Origin: Robiginitomaculum sp. | Lineage (GTDB): Bacteria; Pseudomonadota; Alphaproteobacteria; Caulobacterales; Maricaulaceae | Reading direction: 5' to 3' | NCBI GenBank assembly: GCA_021776525.1 | Contig: JAJFFT010000001.1 | Location: 248,001-312,000 of the forward strand | DNA length: 64,000 nt | In this document: piece after piece, positions 40,455 to 50,365 of the stretch | Numbering within the stretch: the stretch's first letter is position 1 | Layout of the letters: every line of letters begins with the position of its first letter | The notes under the pieces: generated by a model | The model's database searches: none | Told to the model about the DNA's origin: nothing | Seen by the model: the letters and a program-made list of their open reading frames with translations, nothing else | Position numbers and translations under genes: made by a program

Positions 40455-42134
40455 TTAGGCGACTTTCTGATCGCCTGGTTTGCGCCGCGCCCGTGATGTG
40501 CTGGCGGCGCGGGCAATGGCGGTATAGAGCGCCCGTGGATCGATCGGCTTGGAAATGTAATCACTCATCCCGGCCTGCAGGCAGGTTTCGCGATCGCCCA
40601 TCATGGCATTGGCGGTCATGGCAATGATTGGTGTGTCAGCATTCTGGCTGGTTCCGGCCCGCAAGGCTTTGGTGGCGCTTAAACCATCCATAACGGGCAT
40701 TTGGATGTCCATTAAAATGACGTCAAACAAAGAAACGGCGGCCAGTTGCAAGGCCTCTTCGCCATGCCCAGCCCAAACAATTTCACCGCCAACTGGGCGC
40801 AGGAACGAGGCCAGCACTCGTTGGTTGATGGGGTTATCTTCGACCGCCAGAATGCGCACACTTTTCTTCATGGCCTTATCTTCTGTGGGGTTTTGCGCTG
40901 GTTCTGGCTGCATGGACTGGGCCACTTCTGTGGTCAGCTTCAGGTTAAAGGCCGTGCCGACACCTGCGGTCGAACTGGCTTCGATATGACCATCCATCAA
41001 ATGGGCCAATTGCTGAGAGATGGCCAGACCAAGGCCTGTGCCGCCAAAACGCCGCGTAATGGACCCATCAGCCTGTTCAAAGGTAGAGAAAAGGCGGCTC
41101 ATGGCCTCTTCGGACATGCCAATGCCGGTATCGCGGACTTCAAAAGTAACATCGGCGCGGGTTTCAGAGGTGGGCTGGCTGCGGACCTCAAGGACGATCT
41201 CGCCCTCTTGAGTGAACTTTGTGGCGTTGGACAGAAGGTTGAACAAAATCTGCCTGATGCGTACTGGATCGCCCTTGATCACCGATGGTACATCATCGGC
41301 AATATTGACTTTGAAGCTGACGCCTTTGTCTTCAATGCTGGACCGCCAGAGCCGCTCAAGTTTGCGCAGCACGTGGCGCACATCCACATCAATGATCTCG
41401 ATCTGCAATTTTCCCGCTTCGATTTTACTGAGGTCAAGGATGTCATTGAGAATCGACATCAGAACATCACCGGCATCAAGCAGGGTCTTGACGTTTTCGT
41501 TTTGCTCTTCATCCAGATCAGAGCGCGCCAAAAGGCCCGCCATGCCCAGTACTGCATTCATCGGGGTGCGCAGTTCATGACTCATCATAGCCAGAAATTC
41601 GGACTTGGCCTTATTGGCCTCTTCTGCGGCCAGGCGTGCCGCATCTGCATTGTTCTGGACATCCTCATCAAGCACAATCTCGCTTAATGACAACATCAGC
41701 CCACCATCATCAACAGGGGCAAAGCGCGCCTCAAAAACATGACCCGAAGACAGCAGCAATTCAATCGAACCCTGACGTTGCTGGCGAACACGATGGGTTA
41801 GCTTTTCAATGACCTGGCGCGGTTTTCCAGGGTAAAGATGGTCTGCAAAATCAGTAAAAGACATGCCAAGCAGGCGAACCTGTCCGTCAATATCCAAGCA
41901 TTGGCTGGCTTGGGTATTGGCGTTGATGATGGTGCCGTTGGCATCAAATATCACGACACCGTGCGGGTTGTTGTCCAGCACGGCACGCACTAGGGCATCG
42001 TTACCCGTAGTCTTCGGCGAATTTTGAGTATCTTGCACTGTTCCGACCCATATCCCGGCCAAGCGATTTTCGTTTGGCGCAATTTTTAGGGGGATTATGA
42101 CGTCTTGCACTGAATAAGCGGTTAACCAGCACAA
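40455..42134 (-). CDS. hybrid sensor histidine kinase / response regulator
   Basis: Product of up to 559 residues. The order is a PAS-like sensor (about 48-155), HisKA with H186 ([16 protein letters not shown]), HATPase with N-box (LLSNATKF), G1 (DTGIGM) and G2 ([13 protein letters not shown]), then a linker and a receiver domain with phospho-acceptor D476 ([13 protein letters not shown]). No membrane segment is present, so it senses a cytoplasmic cue, perhaps through PAS. The start is uncertain: TTG 42134 is the first, GTG 42110 a second option. There is no adjacent output regulator, so the receiver may pass phosphate to a distant Hpt protein or act as its own brake. Confidence 0.92.
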   Translation of the reverse strand: MCWLTAYSVQDVIIPLKIAPNENRLAGIWVGTVQDTQNSPKTTGNDALVRAVLDNNPHGVVIFDANGTIINANTQASQCLDIDGQVRLLGMSFTDFADHLYPGKPRQVIEKLTHRVRQQRQGSIELLLSSGHVFEARFAPVDDGGLMLSLSEIVLDEDVQNNADAARLAAEEANKAKSEFLAMMSHELRTPMNAVLGMAGLLARSDLDEEQNENVKTLLDAGDVLMSILNDILDLSKIEAGKLQIEIIDVDVRHVLRKLERLWRSSIEDKGVSFKVNIADDVPSVIKGDPVRIRQILFNLLSNATKFTQEGEIVLEVRSQPTSETRADVTFEVRDTGIGMSEEAMSRLFSTFEQADGSITRRFGGTGLGLAISQQLAHLMDGHIEASSTAGVGTAFNLKLTTEVAQSMQPEPAQNPTEDKAMKKSVRILAVEDNPINQRVLASFLRPVGGEIVWAGHGEEALQLAAVSLFDVILMDIQMPVMDGLSATKALRAGTSQNADTPIIAMTANAMMGDRETCLQAGMSDYISKPIDPRALYTAIARAASTSRARRKPGDQKVA

Positions 42135-42225
42135 AAAAATCCAGACTTTTTAGGGCTGCATGTCATGTTGAAAGCAGGCGGTAGCTGTGATCTATGGAGA
42201 TAAATTTCTGGCGGAGCCAAAACTT

Positions 42226-42831
42226 ATGCGCATAATTGTTGGAATTGCAGGCGCCAGCGGCGTTATTTACGGCATTCGCTTGCTGGAATACCTGAAAGCC
42301 ATGCCCGATGTTGAAACCCATCTGGTGATGACCAAAACCGCAAAAATGAACGTTGCGGTGGAAACCGACTGGCGGCAGGCTGCGGTCGAGGGACTGGCAG
42401 ATCATGTTTACAATAACAATGATCTGGGCGCGCGCATTGCCAGCGGATCTTTTCAAACGGATGGTATGGTTGTGGCGGCCTGTGCCATTAAAACGCTGTC
42501 TGGCATTGCCAATTCTTACGCTGATGATCTGGTCGTGCGGGCTGCTGATGTGGTTCTCAAAGAGCGGCGCAGACTGGTCCTGATGCCCCGCGAAACACCA
42601 CTTCATGCCGGCCATTGCGATCTGATGAGCAAGGTCAGCACGTTGGGCGCGATCATCGCCCCGCCCATGCCGGCCATGTATATTCGTCCGCAAAGCGTCG
42701 ATGATCTTGTGGATCATTCGGTTGGCCGGATACTGGACTTATTTGATCTGGATGCCCCGGATATGCAGCGTTGGGCCGGGCTGGCCAGTGCGCAAAAACG
42801 CGCGAAAAAACCTGCTGACAAGCTTGCGTGA
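42226..42831 (+). CDS. ubiX: flavin prenyltransferase UbiX
   Basis: Product of 201 residues starting at ATG 42226 after a GGAG site. UbiX makes prenylated FMN, the cofactor of the UbiD decarboxylase in ubiquinone synthesis. Family motifs are VGIAGASGVIYGIRLLEYL (flavin site), SGSFQTDGMVVAACAIKTLSGIANSYADDLVVRAADV, and LMPRETPLHAGHCDLM. The 3' end overlaps rfbC by GTGA, so it is coupled to nucleotide-sugar genes. No ubiD is in the window. Confidence 0.96.
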   Translation: MRIIVGIAGASGVIYGIRLLEYLKAMPDVETHLVMTKTAKMNVAVETDWRQAAVEGLADHVYNNNDLGARIASGSFQTDGMVVAACAIKTLSGIANSYADDLVVRAADVVLKERRRLVLMPRETPLHAGHCDLMSKVSTLGAIIAPPMPAMYIRPQSVDDLVDHSVGRILDLFDLDAPDMQRWAGLASAQKRAKKPADKLA

Positions 42832-43436
42832 GTGTCTCGATGAGCCAGAACCTGCCCGCAATTAAAATGACTCGGCTGGCATTGCCGGGGCTGGTCGTGC
42901 TGGAGCCAAAACAACACGGTGATGATCGTGGGTTTTTTACCGAAACCTATAACCAAACGGTGCTGGAAAGCCTTGGCCTGCATGCAAACTTTGTGCAGGA
43001 TAACCAGTCTCTCTCGACGCACAAAGGCACATTGCGGGGCCTGCATTTTCAGACGCCACCCGCTGCACAGGTCAAGCTTGTCCGGGTGTTGCGTGGTGCA
43101 GTGCTTGATGTCTGTGTTGATATTCGCCATGGCTCCCCAACTTTTGGGCGCCATGCGTGCGTCACTTTAAGCGCCCAAAACGGCCAGCAATTATGGGTCC
43201 CAGAAGGTTTTGCGCATGGGTTTTGCACGCTGTGTCCCGATACCGAACTGGCCTATAAAGTTTCACACTCTTATGCCCCGGCCCACGATAAGGGGCTGGC
43301 CTGGAATGATCCTGATCTGGCCATAGACTGGCCGCTGGACGCGGGCACAGCACCGATTTTATCAAACAAGGACAAGACCTATCCGTGCCTTGGCGAAATG
43401 CTGCACTTTTTTGAATATACGCCGGATCATTCATGA
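42828..43436 (+). CDS. rfbC: dTDP-4-dehydrorhamnose 3,5-epimerase
   Basis: Product of 202 residues (start GTG 42828 overlapping the ubiX stop; ATG 42840 possible). It is a cupin-fold epimerase: DDRGFFTETYNQ, the substrate-site QDNQSLSTHKGTLRGLHFQ, VRVLRGAVLDVCVDIRHGSPTFG, WVPEGFAHGF and the Tyr/Asp region LAWNDPDLAIDWP. It converts dTDP-4-keto-6-deoxyglucose to the L-lyxo form in dTDP-rhamnose synthesis. The next gene rfbD overlaps by ATGA. The rfbA and rfbB partners are not here. Confidence 0.96.
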   Translation: MSVSMSQNLPAIKMTRLALPGLVVLEPKQHGDDRGFFTETYNQTVLESLGLHANFVQDNQSLSTHKGTLRGLHFQTPPAAQVKLVRVLRGAVLDVCVDIRHGSPTFGRHACVTLSAQNGQQLWVPEGFAHGFCTLCPDTELAYKVSHSYAPAHDKGLAWNDPDLAIDWPLDAGTAPILSNKDKTYPCLGEMLHFFEYTPDHS

Positions 43437-44332
43437 GTGTACGCGGCCCGGTTCTGGTGATCGGCCATGACGGGCAATTGGCCCGATCTCTGCGTGCTGT
43501 GGGCGGCAAAGACCTTGTCGCACTGGGGCGGCCAGATGTGGACCTGACCCAGGAGGCCAGCCTTAAAGCCGCCCTGCAACAGCTGTCTCCCGCTTTGGTG
43601 GTCAATGCCGCCGCTTATACGGCTGTTGATGCTGCCGAAAATAATGCACAAAACGCCTACGCTCTTAACGCCGATGGTCCGGGCGTTCTGGCCACTTTAT
43701 GCGCCAGACAAGACCTTCCCCTGATCCATATATCCACGGATTATGTTTTTGATGGTCGTGCCTCATCGCCTTATGATGAAAACGATGAAACTGCCCCGCT
43801 GGGTGTTTATGGCCAGACAAAACGGGCCGGGGAGATGGCCGTGCAACAGGCCCATGACCGCGCCATAATCATTCGAACCGCCTGGGTGTTCAGCCCGTGG
43901 GGACAGAATTTTGTTAAAACCATGCTGCGCCTTGCCGCGGGGCGGGACACGATAAATGTGGTTGATGACCAGTTTGGCAATCCGACATATGCGCCGCATC
44001 TGGCGCAGGCGATTTTGCTCATCGCAGGTTATATTACGCAAAACCCGAATTTTGAAGACTGGGGGATTTACCACCTCGCCGGAACTGGCCAGACCCATTG
44101 GGCCGGGTTGGCCGAAACAGCATTTGCGGCGTCTCGTGCGCTGGGTGGCCCGGTAGCGGATGTCGTGCCAATCCCGGCGAGCCAATATCCAACCCCGGCC
44201 CCGCGCCCGGCCAATTCACGCATGAATTGCAATCGAGCCAAACAGGTGTTTGGCGTGGCCTTGCCGGATTGGCAAATGGGTGTGCATGAATGTGTTGGCG
44301 CGCTGATGCGCAATGCCGATACTGATACATGA
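43433..44332 (+). CDS. rfbD: dTDP-4-dehydrorhamnose reductase
   Basis: Product of 299 residues of the extended SDR family. The nucleotide site is VLVIGHDGQLARSLR (GxxGQxG-like), followed by the VNAAAYTAVDAAENN motif and the catalytic Ser/Tyr/Lys set in STDYVFDG and YGQTKRAGE. The RTAWVFSPWGQNFVKTMLRLA block is typical of RfbD. It makes dTDP-L-rhamnose for cell-surface polysaccharide. It is translationally coupled to rfbC and followed, after a 28-base gap, by the carbonic-anhydrase-like gene. Confidence 0.96.
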   Translation: MSVRGPVLVIGHDGQLARSLRAVGGKDLVALGRPDVDLTQEASLKAALQQLSPALVVNAAAYTAVDAAENNAQNAYALNADGPGVLATLCARQDLPLIHISTDYVFDGRASSPYDENDETAPLGVYGQTKRAGEMAVQQAHDRAIIIRTAWVFSPWGQNFVKTMLRLAAGRDTINVVDDQFGNPTYAPHLAQAILLIAGYITQNPNFEDWGIYHLAGTGQTHWAGLAETAFAASRALGGPVADVVPIPASQYPTPAPRPANSRMNCNRAKQVFGVALPDWQMGVHECVGALMRNADTDT

Positions 44333-44360
44333 CCTTGGGGGCATACAGAAAGGAAAGAAT

Positions 44361-44891
44361 ATGACGATATTTGAGCTGGACGGTGTATCCGCAATGACGC
44401 CCCCCGATGGGCAATACTGGGTTGCACCGGGTGCCAATCTGATTGGTAAGATAGAGCTGAAAAAAGAGGCTTCGGTCTGGTTTAATGTGGTCATGCGCGG
44501 CGATAATGAACTGATCAGCGTGGGCGAACGTTCAAACGTTCAGGACTGCAGCGTCTTGCACACGGATATGGGGTTTCCGCTAACCATCGGGGCGGATGTC
44601 ACCATTGGCCATATGGCCATGCTGCATGGATGCACCATTGGCAACACAACATTGATCGGTATTGGTGCGACAGTACTGAATGGTGCGCGGATCGGGAATA
44701 ACTCTCTGGTTGGTGCTCATGCGCTGGTCACCGAGGGTAAGGAATTTCCTGATAACTCTCTGATCGTTGGCACGCCGGCACGGGTGGTGCGCACCCTTGG
44801 CGATGATGATGTGGCCATGTTGAAGGCTTCGGCTGAGCATTATGTGCAAAACTGGAAACGTTATGCATCGGGCCTTAAGGCAGGGTCATAA
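44361..44891 (+). CDS. gamma-carbonic-anhydrase-family hexapeptide protein
   Basis: Product of 176 residues from ATG 44361 (AGAAAGGAAAG before it). The left-handed beta-helix is built of hexapeptide turns, and three metal-ligand histidines are seen in VLHTDMG, TIGHMAMLHGC and a nearby turn. The family covers YrdA/PaaY-type proteins, in which carbonic anhydrase or thioesterase activity has been reported. The N-terminal WFNVVMRGDNELISVGERSNVQD is conserved. Its 3' end overlaps the convergent membrane-protein gene by six bases. No pathway link is evident. Confidence 0.92.
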   Translation: MTIFELDGVSAMTPPDGQYWVAPGANLIGKIELKKEASVWFNVVMRGDNELISVGERSNVQDCSVLHTDMGFPLTIGADVTIGHMAMLHGCTIGNTTLIGIGATVLNGARIGNNSLVGAHALVTEGKEFPDNSLIVGTPARVVRTLGDDDVAMLKASAEHYVQNWKRYASGLKAGS

Positions 44892-45134
44892 ACCGCCCGT
44901 CATAAAGACATAAAGGCCAAGACGGCAGATCAAGGTGATCAGGGCGGTGATCCACAAACGCTTGTTTAAAACCCACCCGGTTATGACGCCAAGCGCCGCG
45001 GCCAACCCCGATACAAATAAAAAGCCAACCGGATTAAATACCCCCAGCCCAAGCCAGAAGAACACCGACAGTCCATAGGCAATGATTACAGCGATGGCGA
45101 TATGGGGGATAATGGATGCGGCCTTGTCGGCCAT
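44886..45134 (-). CDS. small integral membrane protein
   Basis: Product of 82 residues made of two or three hydrophobic segments (about 10-30, 35-53 and 60-80) with a conserved-looking NKRLW turn between. Its ATG overlaps the preceding gene's TAA by one base (TAATG), so expression follows ispH and the GYF-domain gene. No family is recognised. Confidence 0.8.
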   Translation of the reverse strand: MADKAASIIPHIAIAVIIAYGLSVFFWLGLGVFNPVGFLFVSGLAAALGVITGWVLNKRLWITALITLICRLGLYVFMTGGL

Positions 45135-45679
45135 TATTCGCTTTCCTGCCAGAACTGGCGAATGCGTTTGTCGGTTTCCTGGCCGACATTAAACCATGCC
45201 GAAGCGCCCTGAGAGGCATCGGCAACGAACAACACATCCTCACTGCTCAACACCCGCGACATGGCATTGCGTAATGTTGCGGCACTGGCATGGGCGCTGA
45301 GCAACCAGACATCGTCCATGGCTTCGATGGCAATGCCATAACCGCTTAATACGCCCATAAACCCGGCGCGGCTGTGTTCGGTGATACGGGCAAATATCAC
45401 AAAGCGCGCCGCAGACCCCGGCGATGTTGCAATGGCGCCCTGACCTTGGGGCGATGCTGATGCGTCAGGTTCTGATGTTATGCTGCCTGCTTCGACGAAA
45501 AATCCCGCCAGAATTTCATCGTCTGCGGCGGTGTGGTAATCGCCGTCTCGCTCAAGACTGACCATCGAGCGGGCGCTGAGACGGCCCTCGCCAGCAAAGG
45601 CACGCATGCGGTCTTCGCTATAGGGGCCGTATGTGGTTTCTCTGACTTGAATAAACCAGACCGGTTCGTCATTGCTCAC
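45134..45679 (-). CDS. GYF_2-domain protein (DUF4339-like)
   Basis: Product of 181 residues. The N-terminal 60 residues carry the bacterial GYF_2/DUF4339 pattern: [22 protein letters not shown]...GRLSARSMV, where W and the GPYS element form the peptide-binding surface. A disordered linker ([18 protein letters not shown]) leads to a second alpha/beta domain (about 90-180: [17 protein letters not shown]..., [24 protein letters not shown]) whose role is unknown. The ATG overlaps the ispH stop (ATGA). It is probably a scaffold or adaptor. Confidence 0.8.
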   Translation of the reverse strand: MSNDEPVWFIQVRETTYGPYSEDRMRAFAGEGRLSARSMVSLERDGDYHTAADDEILAGFFVEAGSITSEPDASASPQGQGAIATSPGSAARFVIFARITEHSRAGFMGVLSGYGIAIEAMDDVWLLSAHASAATLRNAMSRVLSSEDVLFVADASQGASAWFNVGQETDKRIRQFWQESE

Positions 45680-46695
45680 GTTTTTTCTCCTAGGGCCTGT
45701 CTGTCGTCTGCGCCTGTGCGCAGCATTTGGGGTAATTTAAAGACCACATTTTCACGGGCGCTGACCAGGTTGTTGACGTTAATTTCAAAGTGATCTTTCA
45801 AAGTCGCTAACAGGTCCGTCACCAGTGTTTCAGGTGCCGATGCCCCGGCGGAAATGCCAAGGGTTTTAACACCATGAAACCAGTTGAACTTTATGTCCTT
45901 TGCGCTTTCAATCAAGTAAGCTTTGTGAGCGCCAGAACGCCGGGCCACTTCGACGAGCCGCATGGAATTTGATGAATTGGGTGCGCCAAGAACCAGAACC
46001 AGTTCGCACTCATGGGCAATAGCTTTAACGGCGGTTTGCCGGTTTGTCGTGGCATAGCAAATGTCTTCGCGGTGTGGCGCGGCAATGTCGGCAAAGCGTT
46101 GGGTCAGGGCCGCAACAATGTCGGCCGTATCATCAACGCTGAGCGTAGTTTGGGTCACAAAGGCCAGTTTGGACGGGTCATTTGGGGTCAGTTGCGCCAC
46201 ATCGTCGGTCGTTTCTATCAAGGTGACGGCCCCTTTGGGCAATTGTCCCATCGTGCCGATAACTTCGGGGTGTCCGCAATGCCCAATCAGCAAGACATGG
46301 CGTCCGGCATTGTGATGGCGTTCGGCCTCAACATGAACTTTGGACACCAAAGGACAGGTGGCATCGACATAGACCAGATTGCGTTTTTGGGCTTCATTTG
46401 GCACCGATTTTGGCACCCCGTGCGCCGAAAACACCACCGGTCGATCATCAGGGCATTCATCCAGTTCATCAACAAAAACCGCGCCCAGATGTTCCAGTCG
46501 TTCAACCACATGGCGGTTATGAACAATTTCGTGGCGTACATAAACTGGTGCGCCGAATTTGGCGATGCTCTGTTCGACAATCTGGATGGCCCGGTCAACA
46601 CCGGCACAAAAGCCGCGGGGGGCAGCAAGAACGACGTTGAGAGGCTTTTTAGGGTCTGGCATTGGATTGCAGATATCTTTCGTTGCCGTTAGCAT
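45676..46695 (-). CDS. ispH: 4-hydroxy-3-methylbut-2-enyl diphosphate reductase
   Basis: Product of 339 residues (ATG 46695; ATG 46662 also possible). IspH is the [4Fe-4S] enzyme making IPP and DMAPP in the non-mevalonate pathway. The cluster cysteines are C30 ([13 protein letters not shown]), C114 ([12 protein letters not shown]) and C213 ([10 protein letters not shown]). The substrate motifs [15 protein letters not shown] and [11 protein letters not shown] are intact. The next two genes overlap it and one another, forming a coupled unit of no obvious shared function. Confidence 0.97.
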   Translation of the reverse strand: MLTATKDICNPMPDPKKPLNVVLAAPRGFCAGVDRAIQIVEQSIAKFGAPVYVRHEIVHNRHVVERLEHLGAVFVDELDECPDDRPVVFSAHGVPKSVPNEAQKRNLVYVDATCPLVSKVHVEAERHHNAGRHVLLIGHCGHPEVIGTMGQLPKGAVTLIETTDDVAQLTPNDPSKLAFVTQTTLSVDDTADIVAALTQRFADIAAPHREDICYATTNRQTAVKAIAHECELVLVLGAPNSSNSMRLVEVARRSGAHKAYLIESAKDIKFNWFHGVKTLGISAGASAPETLVTDLLATLKDHFEINVNNLVSARENVVFKLPQMLRTGADDRQALGEKT

Positions 46696-46779
46696 CGCGA
46701 GGGTCTATCAAACTCTACGCTCTGGTCAACGCACAGTGCACGCCGCCTTGTACGAACATAATGGGAAGACGAACGCTTC

Positions 46780-47334
46780 ATGTCACGATTGCACAAATTT
46801 TTGCTTCTTGCCACCATTCCGCTTGTTTTGAGTGGCTGTAAAACTGTTGGAAAACAGTTCAAGAAAGAGAAAAACGCCGGCCCGTGTCCTGCGGCCCTTG
46901 TGTTGTGGGACGCATCTCGCAAAGTCGAAATTCATGGTGAGGAACGCTATGAAAATGTTGGCTTTACCGCCGAGGTCATGGGAACACACTCTTTTTGTAA
47001 ATACTTTGACGAACGTCCGATCACAGCTGATCTGGATGTTTCCTTTGCGTTTGGGCGTGGCCCGGCCGCAGAAGGCGATACACACACATATACATATTTT
47101 GTCTCTGTGGTGCGCAAGAATTTGGCTGTGATTGAAAAGAAGGTTTACACCTTGGATGTGCGTTTCCCAGCGGGCCAGAAAGTCGTCACCCGCACCGAGC
47201 GTTTCAGTAATATTACCATCCCGCGGGCCTCTGCAAATACCTCGGGCAACAACTTTGAAATCATCGTTGGCTTGCAATTGACCCCCGAAGAGCTGGCCTT
47301 TGCGCGCTCTGGTAAACGCTTTCGGTTTAACTAG
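46780..47334 (+). CDS. putative lipoprotein, unknown function
   Basis: Product of 184 residues with a type II signal peptide ending in LSGC (about 17-20), then a lysine-rich stretch (VGKQFKKEKN). The mature domain of about 140 residues is predicted beta-rich with one conserved-looking cysteine after the lipid cysteine (AGPCPAALVLW). It is divergent from ispH, and argS follows after 17 bases. No family is recognised. Envelope location is inferred. Confidence 0.85.
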   Translation: MSRLHKFLLLATIPLVLSGCKTVGKQFKKEKNAGPCPAALVLWDASRKVEIHGEERYENVGFTAEVMGTHSFCKYFDERPITADLDVSFAFGRGPAAEGDTHTYTYFVSVVRKNLAVIEKKVYTLDVRFPAGQKVVTRTERFSNITIPRASANTSGNNFEIIVGLQLTPEELAFARSGKRFRFN

Positions 47335-47351
47335 GCCCGGACCCTTCATCA

Positions 47352-49115
47352 ATGACGTCACTTGCCACACAACTCAGCGTCCGTTTGGGTGCGGCTTTTG
47401 CCGCGCAAGGCTTGCCTGAAGATTTAGGACAAGTTCAAGGCTCGGATCGTCCTGATCTGGCCCCCTATCAATGCAATGGTGCTTTGGCCGCGGCCCGATT
47501 GGCCAAAAAGAACCCGCGCGATATTGCCACACAGATTGCTGCGCAGCTTGAGGGTGATCCCCTGATTGCAAGCACCAGCATTGCCGGGCCGGGTTTTTTG
47601 AATATCGTTCCATCAGATGCAGCCTATAGCGCGCAGGCCAGTGCGTTGGCCGCGGACCCGCGTTGCGGGGCCAACACAGCCGATACACCAATAAAGCTGG
47701 TGATTGATTTTGGTGGTCCCAATGTGGCCAAGCCCATGCACGTGGGGCATTTGCGTTCTTCGGTGATCGGGGATTCGCTGCAACGTATGGGCCGTTTTGT
47801 CGGTCATGACGTGACCAGCGATATTCATCTGGGCGATTGGGGCCTGCAAATGGGGCATTTGATCACCCAATTGCAAGAAGAACAGCCGGACCTGCCGTAT
47901 TTTGATGTGGATTTTAATGGCCCATGGCCCGCTGACCCTCCGGTGGGGCTTGATGATTTATCGCGGATGTATCCTCAGGCCGCTGCGGCGGCCAAAGTCG
48001 ATGAAGCGCGCATGAAACGCTCGCGCAAGGCTACGGCAGAATTGCAAGCTGGACGGGCTGGTTATCTGGCACTGTTGAAACACTTTATCGCTGTGTCGCG
48101 GGCCGGGTTAGAGACAGATTTTAATGCCATGGGGGTGCATTTTGATCTGTGGAAGGGCGAGTCGGATGTTAATCCGCTGATCCCGGCAATGATAGAAGAT
48201 TTCAAGGCGCGTGGTGTGACCGAAGAAAGCCAGGGTGCCCTGATTATTCGGGTGGCGCGCGAGGCCGACAAGAAGGAACAGCCGCCGCTGATTCTAGTGT
48301 CCTCCGAAGGCTCGGCGCTCTATGGGACCACTGATCTGGCAACCATTGTTGATCGTAACCAGAACATCGCACCGGATCGCACATTATACGTGGTGGATCA
48401 GCGCCAAGGCCAACACTTTGAACAAGTGTTCCGCGCCGCCGACAAAGCCGGCTTGATGGCCGAAGAGCGTCTGGAACATATCGGTTTTGGCACCGTCAAT
48501 GGCAAGGATGGCAAGCCGTTCAAAACTCGCGAAGGCGGGGTCATGCGCCTTGCGGATTTATTGGATATGGCCAACACTGCGGCCCGTGCCCGCATGGACG
48601 AGGCCGGTATTGGCGAGGGGCTGGACGCGGCGGCACTTGGTGATATTGCCCGCAAAGTCGGCTTGGCGGCAATTAAATTCGCCGATCTGCGTAATCAGCG
48701 CCTGACGAATTATGTCTTTGATCTGGATCGTTTTACAGCCTTTGAAGGTAAAACCGGGCCTTATCTTCTTTATGCTGCGGTACGGCTCAAATCCATTTTG
48801 CGCAAAGCCGCCGATCAGGGGCTAAAACCTGGGCCGATACAGCCGCAAAGGGCAGAAGAAAAAGCATTGGTCGTGGCGCTTGACGGGTTTGACGCGGCGT
48901 TGAAAAGCGCCTGGGCTAAACGCGCCCCGCACATTTTGTGCGAACATGTGTTCGAACTGGCGCAAAGCTTTTCCCGGTTTTATGCGGCTTGCCCAATCCT
49001 GCCTGAAAAAGACGAGGCCGTGCGGTCTTCGCGGCTGGCGCTGGCCGAACTGACCCTGCGCCAGCTGGAAACTGTACTCGGCATCCTTGGACTAGAAGCC
49101 CCGGAACGGATGTAA
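47352..49115 (+). CDS. argS: arginyl-tRNA synthetase
   Basis: Product of 587 residues, the usual length. The class I site has HVGH in PMHVGHLRSSVIGDSL (about 130) and the diverged KMSK loop KPFKTREGG, typical of ArgRS. The N-terminal Add1 domain (about 1-110) and the C-terminal anticodon-binding domain (about 465-587, ending LEAPERM) are both present. It charges tRNA-Arg and depends on the tRNA for amino-acid activation. It may share a message with the lipoprotein gene. Confidence 0.98.
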   Translation: MTSLATQLSVRLGAAFAAQGLPEDLGQVQGSDRPDLAPYQCNGALAAARLAKKNPRDIATQIAAQLEGDPLIASTSIAGPGFLNIVPSDAAYSAQASALAADPRCGANTADTPIKLVIDFGGPNVAKPMHVGHLRSSVIGDSLQRMGRFVGHDVTSDIHLGDWGLQMGHLITQLQEEQPDLPYFDVDFNGPWPADPPVGLDDLSRMYPQAAAAAKVDEARMKRSRKATAELQAGRAGYLALLKHFIAVSRAGLETDFNAMGVHFDLWKGESDVNPLIPAMIEDFKARGVTEESQGALIIRVAREADKKEQPPLILVSSEGSALYGTTDLATIVDRNQNIAPDRTLYVVDQRQGQHFEQVFRAADKAGLMAEERLEHIGFGTVNGKDGKPFKTREGGVMRLADLLDMANTAARARMDEAGIGEGLDAAALGDIARKVGLAAIKFADLRNQRLTNYVFDLDRFTAFEGKTGPYLLYAAVRLKSILRKAADQGLKPGPIQPQRAEEKALVVALDGFDAALKSAWAKRAPHILCEHVFELAQSFSRFYAACPILPEKDEAVRSSRLALAELTLRQLETVLGILGLEAPERM

Positions 49116-49136
49116 AACGGTATTCAGTCTTAGGGT

Positions 49137-49997
49137 TCAATGAAACGGGTCGAGGTCTTCAAGGGTCCCAAAGTCCAGTTTCTCAGGCGCTCCCAACGTT
49201 TCTTTGGTATCTATTAGCCCATTGGGCGGCATGAGTTTGTTTAAGTTGATAGTTTTGGCACCGCCATTCATTGCCGCTTCGATTTTGTCCAGTTTGTTTT
49301 TTGCCTTTTTAGTAATTTTTAGGGCGTCATCAAACAAAAAGTCATTTGACCCAAAGATTATATAACTAAAGGCTGATAAATTTTCTCTGGCTTTCGGCAG
49401 ATCTTTGGCTCTTACGGCCTCATTTATAGCGTTATGCGCTTGCCGGATTGTTTCGTTTTTCATCCAGTTATCACGATTTTGCGAGCCCTTTATTTCAATG
49501 ATCATGTAGGGGTACTTCGTGACGGGATTACCTCTGGACATTAATTTCAAGGTCTGGGGGTCAATTGATAAACTATTCGGGTCAAGTTCTGCGGCCTCGG
49601 CCCGCACAAGGGCATAACGACCGGCATGAAGCTTTGACCCTACAAAGGGAAAGCCTGCGTCTATGCCGATCTCTAAATCGGCTTCTTTGCTGGTGCCTAA
49701 GAGAAAATTGGCGGCCTTTTCTACGATGGGCAGAAAGGGTAAAGCGGTTTTGAGAAAGGCAACGCCAGCGGCCTCAGAAACTTCACCTGCAATTTCAATA
49801 AACCCTGAAGATAAACTTGATGATTTGATCGAGAAAAGACCAGCCTCCACCTCTAGGCCACCATGATAGGGAACCTGGTCCAAGAGGACTTTATTCAATG
49901 TGATAACCTGGTCGGCTGTATCTTTGTCCAACGCTTTCAAATTTGAAGGTTGAATTAGCTGTTTAAACTCTACACTGCCTGTTTGTACGCTGTTCAA
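49137..49997 (-). CDS. protein of unknown function, low-GC orphan
   Basis: Product of 286 residues starting at TTG 49997 with no good ribosome-binding site. It has no signal peptide. A moderately hydrophobic stretch occurs at about 70-100 (GVAFLKTALPFLPIVEKAANFLLG). The rest is mixed alpha/beta and ends in an acidic tail. The segment YPYMIIEIKGSQNRDNW resembles restriction-endonuclease-like strand motifs (E-x-K), but other signature residues are not obvious. Composition is AT-richer than argS and mscS on either side, so it may be acquired. No family is recognised. Confidence 0.7.
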   Translation of the reverse strand: MNSVQTGSVEFKQLIQPSNLKALDKDTADQVITLNKVLLDQVPYHGGLEVEAGLFSIKSSSLSSGFIEIAGEVSEAAGVAFLKTALPFLPIVEKAANFLLGTSKEADLEIGIDAGFPFVGSKLHAGRYALVRAEAAELDPNSLSIDPQTLKLMSRGNPVTKYPYMIIEIKGSQNRDNWMKNETIRQAHNAINEAVRAKDLPKARENLSAFSYIIFGSNDFLFDDALKITKKAKNKLDKIEAAMNGGAKTINLNKLMPPNGLIDTKETLGAPEKLDFGTLEDLDPFH

Positions 49998-50365
49998 TCG
50001 GCAGAAACTATATACGGCACCATGATAGTTGTTGAACTATTTGCGGATTTTATTGATGCGAAAGGATAACAAGGTGACTTTAACGTAACTCTCCTGACTG
50101 ACAACTGGATCGCCTTGTTTGCCGAGTTGTGTAAAGATATAGTCCTTAGTGTTTTTGCTAAAAAAGCCCATTTATCTTCCCCTATTCAACGCTTTCTGCT
50201 GTTGAAAAACTGCGTAGTTCAACCTTTTTTCTTACAGTATTATTGGGAAGTTTATAGAAAGAAGATTAGTCAGACTAGAGAAGTAAAGCGATTGTGATCA
50301 CGGTCTTGGTGCCGTGCGCAAATATACTCACTAATGGACTAAAGACCGGACACAGTAGATGCGCT
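49998..50365. other. AT-rich intergenic region
   Basis: About 370 bases between the orphan gene and mscS. The word TTGTGATCACGGTCTT near 50291 matches one near 24057 at all but one base. The short open frame at 50115-50297 lacks a start site and coding character. No RNA gene was seen. Confidence 0.5.

Noticed and set aside
50115..50297. Forward frame of 60 codons
   Set aside because: It has no ribosome-binding site or recognisable protein character in an AT-rich spacer.
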